A stretch of DNA of 9,906 nucleotides from Candidatus Aminicenantota bacterium (GTDB lineage Bacteria > Acidobacteriota > Aminicenantia > UBA2199), in the NCBI GenBank assembly GCA_020355945.1, contig CP070627.1, positions 4,602,793 through 4,612,698 on the forward strand. Direction: 5' to 3'. Positions 1-7,108 of the stretch are shown here, piece by piece. The number at the start of each line of letters is the position of its first letter. Position 1 is the first letter of the stretch. The position numbers were made by a program, and so were the translations under genes. The notes below the pieces were generated by a model, which searched no databases, had not been told where the DNA came from, and saw nothing but the letters and a program-made list of their open reading frames with translations.

Positions 1-1475
1 TAAAGGGTCAGCCGGGTAATCCCCTGCCGGGTCAAGAACCCGGCATCGGCCCGGAAATCCCTGGAGATATCCTGGATACCTATTTCGTAAATAAGATTCC
101 GGCTGTCATACTCGCAGCGGGCCCCCAGCACATGGCCGTAGGATTGGTGGTCTTCACCCGGGTCTTTGGTTATTGAGCCCAGCAGGTGATATTCAGCCAC
201 CACAAACCTGGAAAGCCTTAAACGTCCGTCAATGCCTGCAACCCGGTTGTATCCTTCCGAAACTTCCTTGCCCGTGTAAAACCCGCCGATATAGGCATCT
301 TTTTTTAAAGCATGGCGGAAGCGCAAAATCCCGAAACCGGCACGGTCGGTCCCGGGAGAGTCTTGATATCCAGGCGCTTCATCCAACGCCGCAATCGCAG
401 AAATGCTGTTTTTCCCATCCAGCTTACCCGATACCTTCAAGCCGAAAACCGGGTCTATTATCGTGCGGGTATGCACCACCGCAGAAAGCGGGGACCCTTC
501 GACATAACCGGCATACCGGAAATCTTCCCGACCTTCCAGGAAAAAAGGGCGTTTTTCCGGGTAAAACAGGGCATAGCGGAGGTTGATATCTATCTGGCCC
601 ACATCCGCTTCCACCTGGCTGAAATCAGGATTGTAAGTGGCATCCAGCACCAGGCTCGGGGTGATTCCCAACTTACCGGTAAGACTGAAATCCGTCCGCA
701 GCGTTTCTGCCGTCCATTGGCCCTCATCGTGTAAACGGGTCCGGGAGTGGGTCAGGGCGGGCAGCAGTTCGACGATTTGTTTATACTTTATATTCTTCAC
801 CAGGATGGGCTGTGTCTGGTACAGGGCCGCTCCTTTATCCTTGGAAAATTCCGGGAAGCAAACTTGCTCTGAGGTACGTACAATGTTTCTTATCATCCAC
901 AGGCCCATTTTTACCTTTTTTTTAGCAGGGAAGCGGATGCTTTTGAAGGGGATTTTGATCTCCACGGTGTATCCGTTATCATCGATCATACCCTTGCTGT
1001 ACCAGACCAGGTCATGGCTCTCGTCCAGGTTCCCGTTTGCGTCCACCATGCCGTCCCCCTGGATGCCCAGGGGATTGACCAGGAACCCATAGGCAGACTG
1101 ATGGTTGTAAAAGGTGTCGATGCACAAAGACACCCAGTCGTCCCCGAACATGTTGTCCCGCCGGGTCACGGTTCCTTTGACTTGTGATACGTCCTTGTGA
1201 AAGCACCGGAAGGCAAAATAAAAATTTTCCCGGTCCGAGCAGGCATAGGCTGCTGTCTTTTCCGTGGAGGGTTTACCGAAATCGGGTTTGAAGCTGATAA
1301 ATCCCTGGAAAAGGGCTGCCTTTTGCCATACAGACTCGTCGATTTTTCCATCGATTTGTGGTGCAGTATCGATGAAAGGGATCTCGATTACTTCTTTTGC
1401 GGTATTTGCTTCAAGGCCGCAAACTGCAGCAATTAAAAGCAAAACAGTCGTCATGTATATCTTGCAGCGCATCAT
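1..1475 (-). CDS. Secreted CBM9-like / DUF5916 protein (3' end outside window)
   Basis: Reading the minus strand from ATG 1475 gives 491 uninterrupted codons to the window edge, so the gene is complete at its start and cut at its C-terminus. The start is fixed by an AGGAGG at 1487-1482, six bases away; a second ATG follows at once. Residues 1-24 look like a signal peptide (basic start, TTVLLLIAAVCGLEA). A CBM9-like beta-sandwich domain follows: APQIDGKIDESVWQKA (W50) and later GDDWVSLCIDTF. Then comes the DUF5916 hallmark: DATYNPDFSQVEADVGQI from residue 278 and FYPEKRPFFLEG at 304-315. Family members are usually about 700-900 residues, with a C-terminal part thought to form an outer-membrane barrel, so perhaps a third is missing here. 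Substrate is unknown; a role in carbohydrate binding or export is inference from CBM9 similarity. It lies 140 bp after a PLP enzyme on the same strand and may be co-transcribed with it; no convincing promoter was seen in the gap. Confidence 0.88.
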   Translation of the reverse strand, partial: MMRCKIYMTTVLLLIAAVCGLEANTAKEVIEIPFIDTAPQIDGKIDESVWQKAALFQGFISFKPDFGKPSTEKTAAYACSDRENFYFAFRCFHKDVSQVKGTVTRRDNMFGDDWVSLCIDTFYNHQSAYGFLVNPLGIQGDGMVDANGNLDESHDLVWYSKGMIDDNGYTVEIKIPFKSIRFPAKKKVKMGLWMIRNIVRTSEQVCFPEFSKDKGAALYQTQPILVKNIKYKQIVELLPALTHSRTRLHDEGQWTAETLRTDFSLTGKLGITPSLVLDATYNPDFSQVEADVGQIDINLRYALFYPEKRPFFLEGREDFRYAGYVEGSPLSAVVHTRTIIDPVFGLKVSGKLDGKNSISAIAALDEAPGYQDSPGTDRAGFGILRFRHALKKDAYIGGFYTGKEVSEGYNRVAGIDGRLRLSRFVVAEYHLLGSITKDPGEDHQSYGHVLGARCEYDSRNLIYEIGIQDISRDFRADAGFLTRQGITRLTL

Positions 1476-1615
1476 TCTCTGCCTCCTGGTTCCGGGTTTA
1501 CTTTGTTTACTCTTCAGGATGGGGATTTTATACGTAAAACCGCGTAAAAAGGTTTTAAAGTATAAGAGGAAAAGGGGGAACAAGGGGAAACCTCCGCAGA
1601 AGCTTCCGTTCTAAC

Positions 1616-2845
1616 TTAAAATAATTTTTCAAAAATCTTTATTAATCGATCCACTTCTTCCACAGTGTTGTAATGCACCATGCTGACGCGGATGACACCA
1701 TCTTGTGGGGCCAGGCCCAAATCTTCGATGAGCCTCCGGGCATAAAAATCCCCATACTTAATACCTATATAATGCTTATCCACTTCAGGCGGTATGGAAC
1801 TGCTTTTAACATTGTCGATGACAAATGAAATCGTGGGTACCCGCAGCTTTTGATCCGCTTCCTTTCTGCCTATGATGCGAACATTGGGCTTGCTGTCCAG
1901 GAAATCCAGCAGGCGAGCCGAGAGGGTTTCTTCATATTGGGCAAAACACTCATAAGCCAAAGCAGCCGAATTTCTCAATCCTTCCACTGCCTCTCCCCGG
2001 GCGTGAACCCTGGCAAATTCGGTGAAATAATCTTTTACTCCCAATAGACTATAACTCAATTCGTAACTCACATTTCCCGGTTGAAATTTTAAGGGAATCT
2101 CATTTTCAAGAAAAAAATGGTTAATGCCGGGCATGTTCTCCAGGTGGGCTTTTTTCCCGTAAAGTAATGAATAGTGAGGACCGTAAACTTTATAAAAACT
2201 GAAGGCATAGAAATCCACATCCAGTTCCCGGACATCCACCAGGCGGTGTGGTGCATAAGCCACACCATCCACGCATATCATGGCTCCCCGCTCATGGACA
2301 AAGGAGGCGATTTCTTTAATCGGGTTGATGGTTCCCAGTATATTGGATATATGGTTTAATGCTACCAGGCGGGTTTTTTCCGTCATCAATGACACCAAAT
2401 CCTCTAGATGAAGGTCCAGGGTTTCCGGGTTGAGCCGCCACTCTTTTATGTGGATTCCCCTTTTCTCCAGGCTCCTCCAGGGACCGATGTTGGCTTCATG
2501 ATCGCAGTTGGTAACAATAACCTCATCTCCCGGTTTGAAAACCTCGACCAGGGAAAAAGATAAATTTTTCAACAGCATACTGGTGGAAGAGCCCAGGATG
2601 ACTTCGCATTGGTCCCGGGCATTGATGAACTCCGCCATTGCCTGGATACCCTGGCCTACTCGTTCGCATGATTGACGGGATACATCGTATGAAGCGCCCA
2701 ACTGCACGTTGGAAGTCAGCAAATAGTCCTGGATTCGATTGACTACTTGTTGAAGTACCTGTGTCCCTCCGGCATTATCGAAAAATATCCATTTCCCGGA
2801 CAGTGCAGGGAATTGTTTTCTTACAAAATCGATGTTTAATGTCAT
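1616..2845 (-). CDS. Cysteine-desulfurase-like PLP enzyme (aminotransferase class V, VC1184-like)
   Basis: A 409-residue fold-type-I PLP enzyme of full family length. Visible landmarks: FFDNAGGTQV at 21-30, the D115-H116 pair of VTNCDHEAN whose His should stack on the cofactor ring, D193 in CVDG (pairs with the pyridine nitrogen), and the Schiff-base Lys K219 in AFSFYKVYGPHYSLLYG. The C-terminal segment IKYGDFYARRLIEDLGL occupies the place where true SufS/IscS enzymes carry the persulfide-forming Cys (RxGxHC). No Cys is there, so S-transfer as in SufS is doubtful. This pattern matches the cysteine-desulfurase-like VC1184 group (TIGR01976 from memory), whose substrate is unknown to me. It probably acts in the cytosol as an aminotransferase, lyase or selective desulfurase. 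The Shine-Dalgarno AAGGAG (2860-2855) sits 9 bases before ATG 2845 and overlaps the stop of the upstream membrane-protein gene, which argues for translational coupling. Confidence 0.85.
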   Translation of the reverse strand: MTLNIDFVRKQFPALSGKWIFFDNAGGTQVLQQVVNRIQDYLLTSNVQLGASYDVSRQSCERVGQGIQAMAEFINARDQCEVILGSSTSMLLKNLSFSLVEVFKPGDEVIVTNCDHEANIGPWRSLEKRGIHIKEWRLNPETLDLHLEDLVSLMTEKTRLVALNHISNILGTINPIKEIASFVHERGAMICVDGVAYAPHRLVDVRELDVDFYAFSFYKVYGPHYSLLYGKKAHLENMPGINHFFLENEIPLKFQPGNVSYELSYSLLGVKDYFTEFARVHARGEAVEGLRNSAALAYECFAQYEETLSARLLDFLDSKPNVRIIGRKEADQKLRVPTISFVIDNVKSSSIPPEVDKHYIGIKYGDFYARRLIEDLGLAPQDGVIRVSMVHYNTVEEVDRLIKIFEKLF

Positions 2846-2858
2846 ATTGTTTCTCTCC

Positions 2859-3746
2859 TTAAAAATTGGTTAAGTTACTTACCGAACCAGGCAGTGACTT
2901 TACTACAGGGATAAATGTTAACAGGGCAAGATACACAGCGGCAATCCCGAATCTCGCCCCGATAAGATGTTTCCTGTCTCTAAAAGTGAAAAAAAGCCCG
3001 AAGGCAACCAGGCCAATCGCTCCCAATGACACTGAAATAAGAAGCGAAGGTGCAAACCGCTTGATACCGAAATAATGGAGGAAAAGCAGGATATTTGAAA
3101 TAAACGAAACCAGCGTCCCGGCAGTCAGTGTCATATTAATATTGTATTGAACGAAACGTTCGGTGTAAAGCGAAATATAGCGTGCCAGGGCATTCATGGC
3201 TTCCGATTCTCCACTGTCTATAAGGAGGATATCCTGGTAGATCACTTCAACGGCAATGTCCGGTTTTGTAAACTTTTTCTCAATTCTTACACTGCCCTGG
3301 ATGGCATTATCCATAAAACTGTGTACCATGACTGGTTTTTCTTTCCCAAACCGGAGAACTGTCAGTGAATCGCTCTCCTTCATTTCATTAACGGAAAATC
3401 CCATTGATTTAAGGCGGTGTTCAATTTCTTTGACTGCATTGTCAAATTCCATACTACTGGCAGTGGTAAACTCATATTTCGGGTGCCTGGCACCGATTTT
3501 CAGGTTGACTTTTTCTCCCCTCAGGATTACCGGTATGGTTTCAAATGGAATAACAGCGATTAGTCCTGCGATCATACTGACAGCATAATAAAACGGGTCG
3601 AATCCAGACCCCATTTCATGGTTGAGACCGTGGTAGATCAGTATTGGGGAAAGTAAAATGAAAAAAACGCACACATTCCAGTAATATCTTTCTCTTTTTT
3701 TTGCTTCAATTTCTCCTTCTTCATGGAGGGTGGTGTATTGGGTCAT
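2859..3746 (-). CDS. Polytopic membrane protein of unknown function
   Basis: I do not recognise this 295-residue protein. It has five likely membrane helices: about residues 22-40, 53-75, 205-226, 232-255 and 262-284. Between helices 2 and 3 lies a soluble domain (about 80-190) with alternating strand and helix patterns, such as FDNAVKEIEHRLKSMGFSV, then SLTVLRFGKEKPVMVHSF and IAVEVIYQDILLID. The N-terminal 20 residues are charged and have no cleavable signal, so the protein is probably an inner-membrane protein. A GGGGGTG run five to ten bases before ATG 3746 can act as ribosome binding site. It is the first gene after the promoter at 3834-3806 and its stop is 13 bp from the next start, so it forms an operon with the PLP enzyme. 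A role linked to that enzyme is possible but the sequence does not show one. Confidence 0.8.
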   Translation of the reverse strand: MTQYTTLHEEGEIEAKKRERYYWNVCVFFILLSPILIYHGLNHEMGSGFDPFYYAVSMIAGLIAVIPFETIPVILRGEKVNLKIGARHPKYEFTTASSMEFDNAVKEIEHRLKSMGFSVNEMKESDSLTVLRFGKEKPVMVHSFMDNAIQGSVRIEKKFTKPDIAVEVIYQDILLIDSGESEAMNALARYISLYTERFVQYNINMTLTAGTLVSFISNILLFLHYFGIKRFAPSLLISVSLGAIGLVAFGLFFTFRDRKHLIGARFGIAAVYLALLTFIPVVKSLPGSVSNLTNF

Positions 3747-3805
3747 GGAACACCCCCTGCATCGTTCATTTGATTCATTTCATGTAATATGTGTAACATG
3801 AGTCG

Positions 3806-3834
3806 ATTTTAATACAAAAAACTCGAAAAATCAA
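3806..3834 (-). promoter_or_regulatory. Sigma70-type promoter of the membrane protein / PLP enzyme operon
   Basis: Minus strand: TTGATT (3834-3829), 17-bp spacer, TAAAAT (3811-3806). Transcription should start near 3799, giving a leader of about 50 bases. An imperfect dyad, CATGT-N10-ACATG at 3781-3800, covers the predicted start site and could be an operator. The promoter is back to back with the one for the glycosyltransferase gene; their -35 boxes are 43 bp apart. Confidence 0.6.
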
Positions 3835-3877
3835 GCATCCACCGAAGGGTGGGGGGATTTAGGAAGGGCGCGGTAGG

Positions 3878-3906
3878 TTGACAAACAATTGTAAGAATTA
3901 TAAAAT
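3878..3906 (+). promoter_or_regulatory. Sigma70-type promoter placed for a leaderless mRNA
   Basis: TTGACA (3878-3883), exactly 17 bp, then TAAAAT (3901-3906). Six bases later comes the ATG at 3913, so the expected start of transcription falls on or within a base or two of the start codon. No Shine-Dalgarno lies between. The same layout recurs before the kinase gene. Confidence 0.75.
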
Positions 3907-3912
3907 ATCTAT

Positions 3913-6153
3913 ATGGCTAAAAAACGACCTTCTCATCAACACAAAAAAAAGAAAAAAGCAGTACATACCAAATCCACCAGGCCGAAACAAACCAAACCTC
4001 CCGAGCCGGTAAAGGCCACTGGCCCGGAAACGGCCGCTGACCCGGAAACCACCAGGGCTCCCGGATCAACCGGTAATTTTTTCAAAAAAAATCGTTACTT
4101 CATACTGGTAATATTTTTGGCATTGATATTCAGGCTTGCATACTTTATTGAAATGAAAGAAGACCCTGAATTCCTGCATGCAAATGTAGATGCCCTGTAT
4201 CACGATTACTGGGCCTGGGGCATGGTAAGCGGCCAGTGGGAACCCCCACATAACCTGGAAAACCCGGGAATACCAGACCATCCTTATTTCCGGCCGCCCT
4301 TTTATCCCTACTTTTTATCGGTAATATACCGAATATTCGGACACCATCAACTGGCACCCCGGGTTATCCAGATGCTGCTGGGAGTACTGGGTTGTGGAAT
4401 TTTATTTTTGCTGACCCGAAAGATTTTCGGGGATAAAATCGCCCTGGCAGCAGGGGTTTTAATGGCGGTTTATTGGGCTTTTGTTTTTTATGAAAAAGAA
4501 TTAAGAGAAGTGGCTCTACTGGTTTTTTTCCTGCCCTTATTGATATTATGGATGATAAAGCTCCATGAAAAGCCAACTATTAGCAAATTTATCTTTTGCG
4601 GTCTTTTATTGGGTTGTATCATTATTACCAGGCCAAATTTTTTACTCTTTATCCCTTTCGCAGTGGGCTGGTTGATCTTTTATAATAAACTAAAAGATAA
4701 AAGAAAAAAATACCTGTATATTGGTATTTTTATCCTATGTACGATTTTGCCCGTCTCGGGGGTCACCCTCAGAAATATCACCAAAGGAAATGATTTTGTG
4801 TTAATTAGTTCCAATATGGGTATTAATTTGTATGTTGGAAATAACCCGACAGCTACAGGAAACACCATCGCCCTGCCTCCGGAAATACCCCTCTTCAGGA
4901 ATGCCTTTATGTATCCCACAATCGTGAAATACATAGAAAGCGTAGAAGGCAGGAAGTTAAAACATTCGGAAGTTTCCGGTTATTTTGTCCGTAAAGCACT
5001 GGAACATATGAGAAACAATCCCTCTCATACGGCTTATCTTGTTTTTAAAAAAGCCGTGATGTTCGTAGGAGGTATTGAAATACCCAGTGAAAGGGACCTG
5101 GTGGCCGGTCGAAAGAATTCATTGGTTTTAAAAATAATTCCCCTTAATTTTGCCCTGGTAGTTTCGCTGGGTCTTGTGGGTATGATTGTTTACTTTAGTA
5201 CAGTGGTTAACATGAAAAGAAAAAAACAGGAAGATATACCACCCGAGTCGCATGTATCAAGGTTCCCATATGTAATCCTTATCCTGTTTCTTGCGGGTAT
5301 TTATTACGTATCTTATCTTCCTTTTTTTATTACTTCCCGGTTCAGGATGTGTATTATTCCTTTTATCTTAATTTTCTCCGGTTATATCATTTATCAAATT
5401 TATAACCGGATAATGCAAAAACGAATTTCTAAAGGTATCATCATCATTGCCGCTGTTATTTTGGTTTATATATTCGCCAGTATAAATTACTTTCATTTTC
5501 AACGGGATATGGCTAAAGCAGAATACGACCGGGCATTGGCTTTTACACGTTCTCAAAATTTTGAAGAAGCCATCAAAGGATATCGAAAAGCCATCGCTCA
5601 CAGGCAAAATTACCCGGATGCCTATAACAATTTGGGCAATATGCTGAGGAAAGTTGAAAAAACCCGGGAAGCCATAGAAAATTATAAGAAAGCCCTGGAA
5701 TATGAACCCCGGCATTATTTTGCCAATTTAAACCTGGCGCAAATCTATTATAGTTTAAATCAATTGGATGAAGCGGTAGATTATTATTCCAAAGCCCTGG
5801 AAATAAATCCCTCGGAGTATATTTATAATGTACTGAGCAATACATTATTCAAAAGCGGCAAAGTGAAAGAAGCAATCGATGTTTTATCGGATGCCGTAAA
5901 AATATATGGACGAAAAACAAATTTTTTAAACAATTTAGGCATACTTTATGCTTTCCGGAAAGAGCCGGAAAAGGCCAAACAACTATTTTTAGAAGTGATC
6001 GAAAAGAACCCGGACGATGTTCAAGCCCTGTTAAATTTGGGGAGGCTTTATTCGGGACAGGACCATCCTGATGAAGCGAGAAAATATTTCCAACGGGTCC
6101 TGGAATTGGATCCCCAAAATAAAGCAGCCAGGGAAGGTTTGAGAGACATGTAG
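3913..6153 (+). CDS. GT-C membrane glycosyltransferase (GT39/PMT-like) with C-terminal TPR domain
   Basis: 746 residues in three parts. Residues 1-55 are a Lys/Pro/Thr-rich, disordered tail. Residues 59-520 hold about ten membrane helices, starting with RYFILVIFLALIFRLAYFI. Between the first two helices is a large loop with NVDALYHDYW and HPYFRPPFYPYFLSVIYRIFG, the acidic and aromatic pattern of GT-C enzymes such as ArnT/PMT. These transfer sugars from polyprenyl-phosphate donors outside the inner membrane. Residues 536-746 form about six TPR units, for example DAYNNLGNMLRKVEKTREAI and ANLNLAQIYYSLNQLDEAVD, a likely docking platform. Neither donor nor acceptor can be read from sequence. The start is set by the upstream promoter: it leaves no leader, the next Met is not until residue 83 beyond the first helix, and no Shine-Dalgarno is present. 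Compared with PMT-type enzymes the TPR tail is an addition. No clear terminator follows in 6154-6280. Confidence 0.82.
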   Translation: MAKKRPSHQHKKKKKAVHTKSTRPKQTKPPEPVKATGPETAADPETTRAPGSTGNFFKKNRYFILVIFLALIFRLAYFIEMKEDPEFLHANVDALYHDYWAWGMVSGQWEPPHNLENPGIPDHPYFRPPFYPYFLSVIYRIFGHHQLAPRVIQMLLGVLGCGILFLLTRKIFGDKIALAAGVLMAVYWAFVFYEKELREVALLVFFLPLLILWMIKLHEKPTISKFIFCGLLLGCIIITRPNFLLFIPFAVGWLIFYNKLKDKRKKYLYIGIFILCTILPVSGVTLRNITKGNDFVLISSNMGINLYVGNNPTATGNTIALPPEIPLFRNAFMYPTIVKYIESVEGRKLKHSEVSGYFVRKALEHMRNNPSHTAYLVFKKAVMFVGGIEIPSERDLVAGRKNSLVLKIIPLNFALVVSLGLVGMIVYFSTVVNMKRKKQEDIPPESHVSRFPYVILILFLAGIYYVSYLPFFITSRFRMCIIPFILIFSGYIIYQIYNRIMQKRISKGIIIIAAVILVYIFASINYFHFQRDMAKAEYDRALAFTRSQNFEEAIKGYRKAIAHRQNYPDAYNNLGNMLRKVEKTREAIENYKKALEYEPRHYFANLNLAQIYYSLNQLDEAVDYYSKALEINPSEYIYNVLSNTLFKSGKVKEAIDVLSDAVKIYGRKTNFLNNLGILYAFRKEPEKAKQLFLEVIEKNPDDVQALLNLGRLYSGQDHPDEARKYFQRVLELDPQNKAAREGLRDM

Positions 6154-6280
6154 TTTATTTCCTCAAGATTCAGCCGGATTGCTCCAACTGCTGCACCTGG
6201 TAACCTGGCTGCCGGGTTGAAGATGACAAAAGCTGCCGGTCGACTCTCAGGGAATAAAACCCGCAGTACAAAGCAGGGGA

Positions 6281-6310
6281 TTGACTTTTTTCCAGCGGGC
6301 GTGATATCAT
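6281..6310 (+). promoter_or_regulatory. Promoter of the LRR lipoprotein gene, extended -10
   Basis: TTGACT (6281-6286), 18-bp spacer, TATCAT (6305-6310) with TG one base upstream (6302-6303), an extended -10. A normal Shine-Dalgarno AAGGAG (6321-6326) sits five bases before ATG 6332, so this gene, unlike its neighbours, has a leader of about 15 bases. The start of the spacer, T-run then CCAGCG, closely resembles that of the kinase promoter. Confidence 0.55.
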
Positions 6311-6331
6311 TGATTTTTATAAGGAGTACTC

Positions 6332-6892
6332 ATGAAAATATGGCTTTTAGTATTAGTGGTTGTTTTATCATTGGCCTTTTTTGGAGGTTGCACCACTGAA
6401 CAGGAGAGGGCGAAAGCTTTTGTGAACAAGCATTTAAACAAAGATATGTCTTTGCAAGAGATAATGAAGCTGGAATATTTGGACTTAAGCGAAAATAAAA
6501 TCACAGATATCACGCCTTTGAAAGCCCTGGTGAACCTGAAATATTTGAATTTATCCGGTAATCAAATCACAGATATCACGCCTTTGAAATCGCTGGTGAA
6601 TCTGAAAGGGTTGTACTTACATTTTAATGAAATCACAGATATCACGCCTTTGAAATCGCTGGTGAAGCTGAAATGGTTTGGATCAATATATAATCAAATC
6701 ACAGATATCTCGCCTTTGAAATCGCTGGTGAACCTGGAATGGTTGGATTTAAGGAATAATCAAATCACAGATTTCTCGCCTTTGAAATCGCTGGTGAACC
6801 TGGAGGAGTTGGAGTTACACGGTAATCCAATCTCTGATAAAGACATAGCAGACTTAAAGCGTGAATTGCCGAATTGCCATATTAAACAGTAA
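6332..6892 (+). CDS. Small leucine-rich-repeat lipoprotein
   Basis: 186 residues. The N-terminus is a lipoprotein signal: MKIWLL, a hydrophobic core and lipobox FGGC with the lipidated Cys at position 20. The residue after it is Thr, not Asp, so outer-membrane sorting is plausible by the E. coli rule. After a short charged linker (21-46) the whole body, residues 47-178, consists of six 22-residue LRR units of internalin type, consensus LvNLkxLdLsxNqITDITPLKS. A short cap with NPISDKDIADLKRELPNC closes the solenoid. It has no catalytic domain, so a binding or adhesion role on the cell surface or in the periplasm is likely, with the partner unknown. The third and fourth units carry the variant surface residues (YLHFNE, FGSIYN), which is where ligand contact would be expected. 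It has its own promoter and Shine-Dalgarno and is not coupled to neighbours. Confidence 0.85.
   Translation: MKIWLLVLVVVLSLAFFGGCTTEQERAKAFVNKHLNKDMSLQEIMKLEYLDLSENKITDITPLKALVNLKYLNLSGNQITDITPLKSLVNLKGLYLHFNEITDITPLKSLVKLKWFGSIYNQITDISPLKSLVNLEWLDLRNNQITDFSPLKSLVNLEELELHGNPISDKDIADLKRELPNCHIKQ
6470..6865 (+). repeat. Six tandem 66-bp repeats coding the LRR units
   Basis: The word TCACAGATATC or a close variant recurs at 6501, 6567, 6633, 6699 and 6765, with a diverged sixth (TCTCTGATAA) at 6831; every step is exactly 66 bp. Much of each unit (AAATCGCTGGTGAA, CGCCTTTGAAA) is identical at DNA level, including third codon positions, in the middle units. Units 1 and 6 are more diverged, as expected when the centre expands by unequal exchange or slippage. 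Confidence 0.93.
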
Positions 6893-7073
6893 TATCTATT
6901 ATAGGTATTACCATCAACACTCTTACCCGTTTCCTAACCCGGTTATCTTCCGGCGCCCCTTTTTTATAGGCAGTAAAACGAATCCGGCTCCCTTTATATG
7001 TGAAGAAGGTTACCTTGTGGACAGGTAATTGGAAGTAAAAAAAAGGGGTCAGGCGGGAAAGGGTAAGGTGAGG

Positions 7074-7102
7074 TTGACATTTTCCAGCGCCGCCCTTAAA
7101 AT
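7074..7102 (+). promoter_or_regulatory. Sigma70-type promoter placed for a leaderless mRNA
   Basis: TTGACA (7074-7079), 17-bp spacer, TAAAAT (7097-7102), then six bases to ATG 7109. The predicted start of transcription coincides with that ATG. It also rules out a GTG at 7103 as the natural start, since it would lie before the transcript begins. In the 180 bp upstream I see only a short hairpin (TTACCT-N7-AGGTAA, 7010-7028) and no gene or strong terminator. Confidence 0.75.
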
Positions 7103-7108
7103 GTGCAT

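Noticed and set aside
173..1614. Several overlapping plus-strand and short minus-strand open frames
   Set aside because: All lie over one uninterrupted minus-strand DUF5916 frame with clear motifs; they only fill the space because that gene has no stop inside the window.
1476..1615. TATAAAAT-like element as a separate promoter for the DUF5916 gene
   Set aside because: No -35 box at 16-18 bp spacing; read-through from the upstream operon is equally likely.
6941..6966. CCGG-N7-CCGG followed by a T-run as terminator of the LRR gene
   Set aside because: Only four stem pairs, with extra C between stem and T-run; too weak to call.
7103..7108. GTG at 7103 as the kinase start (two extra residues)
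   Set aside because: The -10 box ends at 7102, so a transcript would begin after this GTG; ATG 7109 gives a normal signal peptide.
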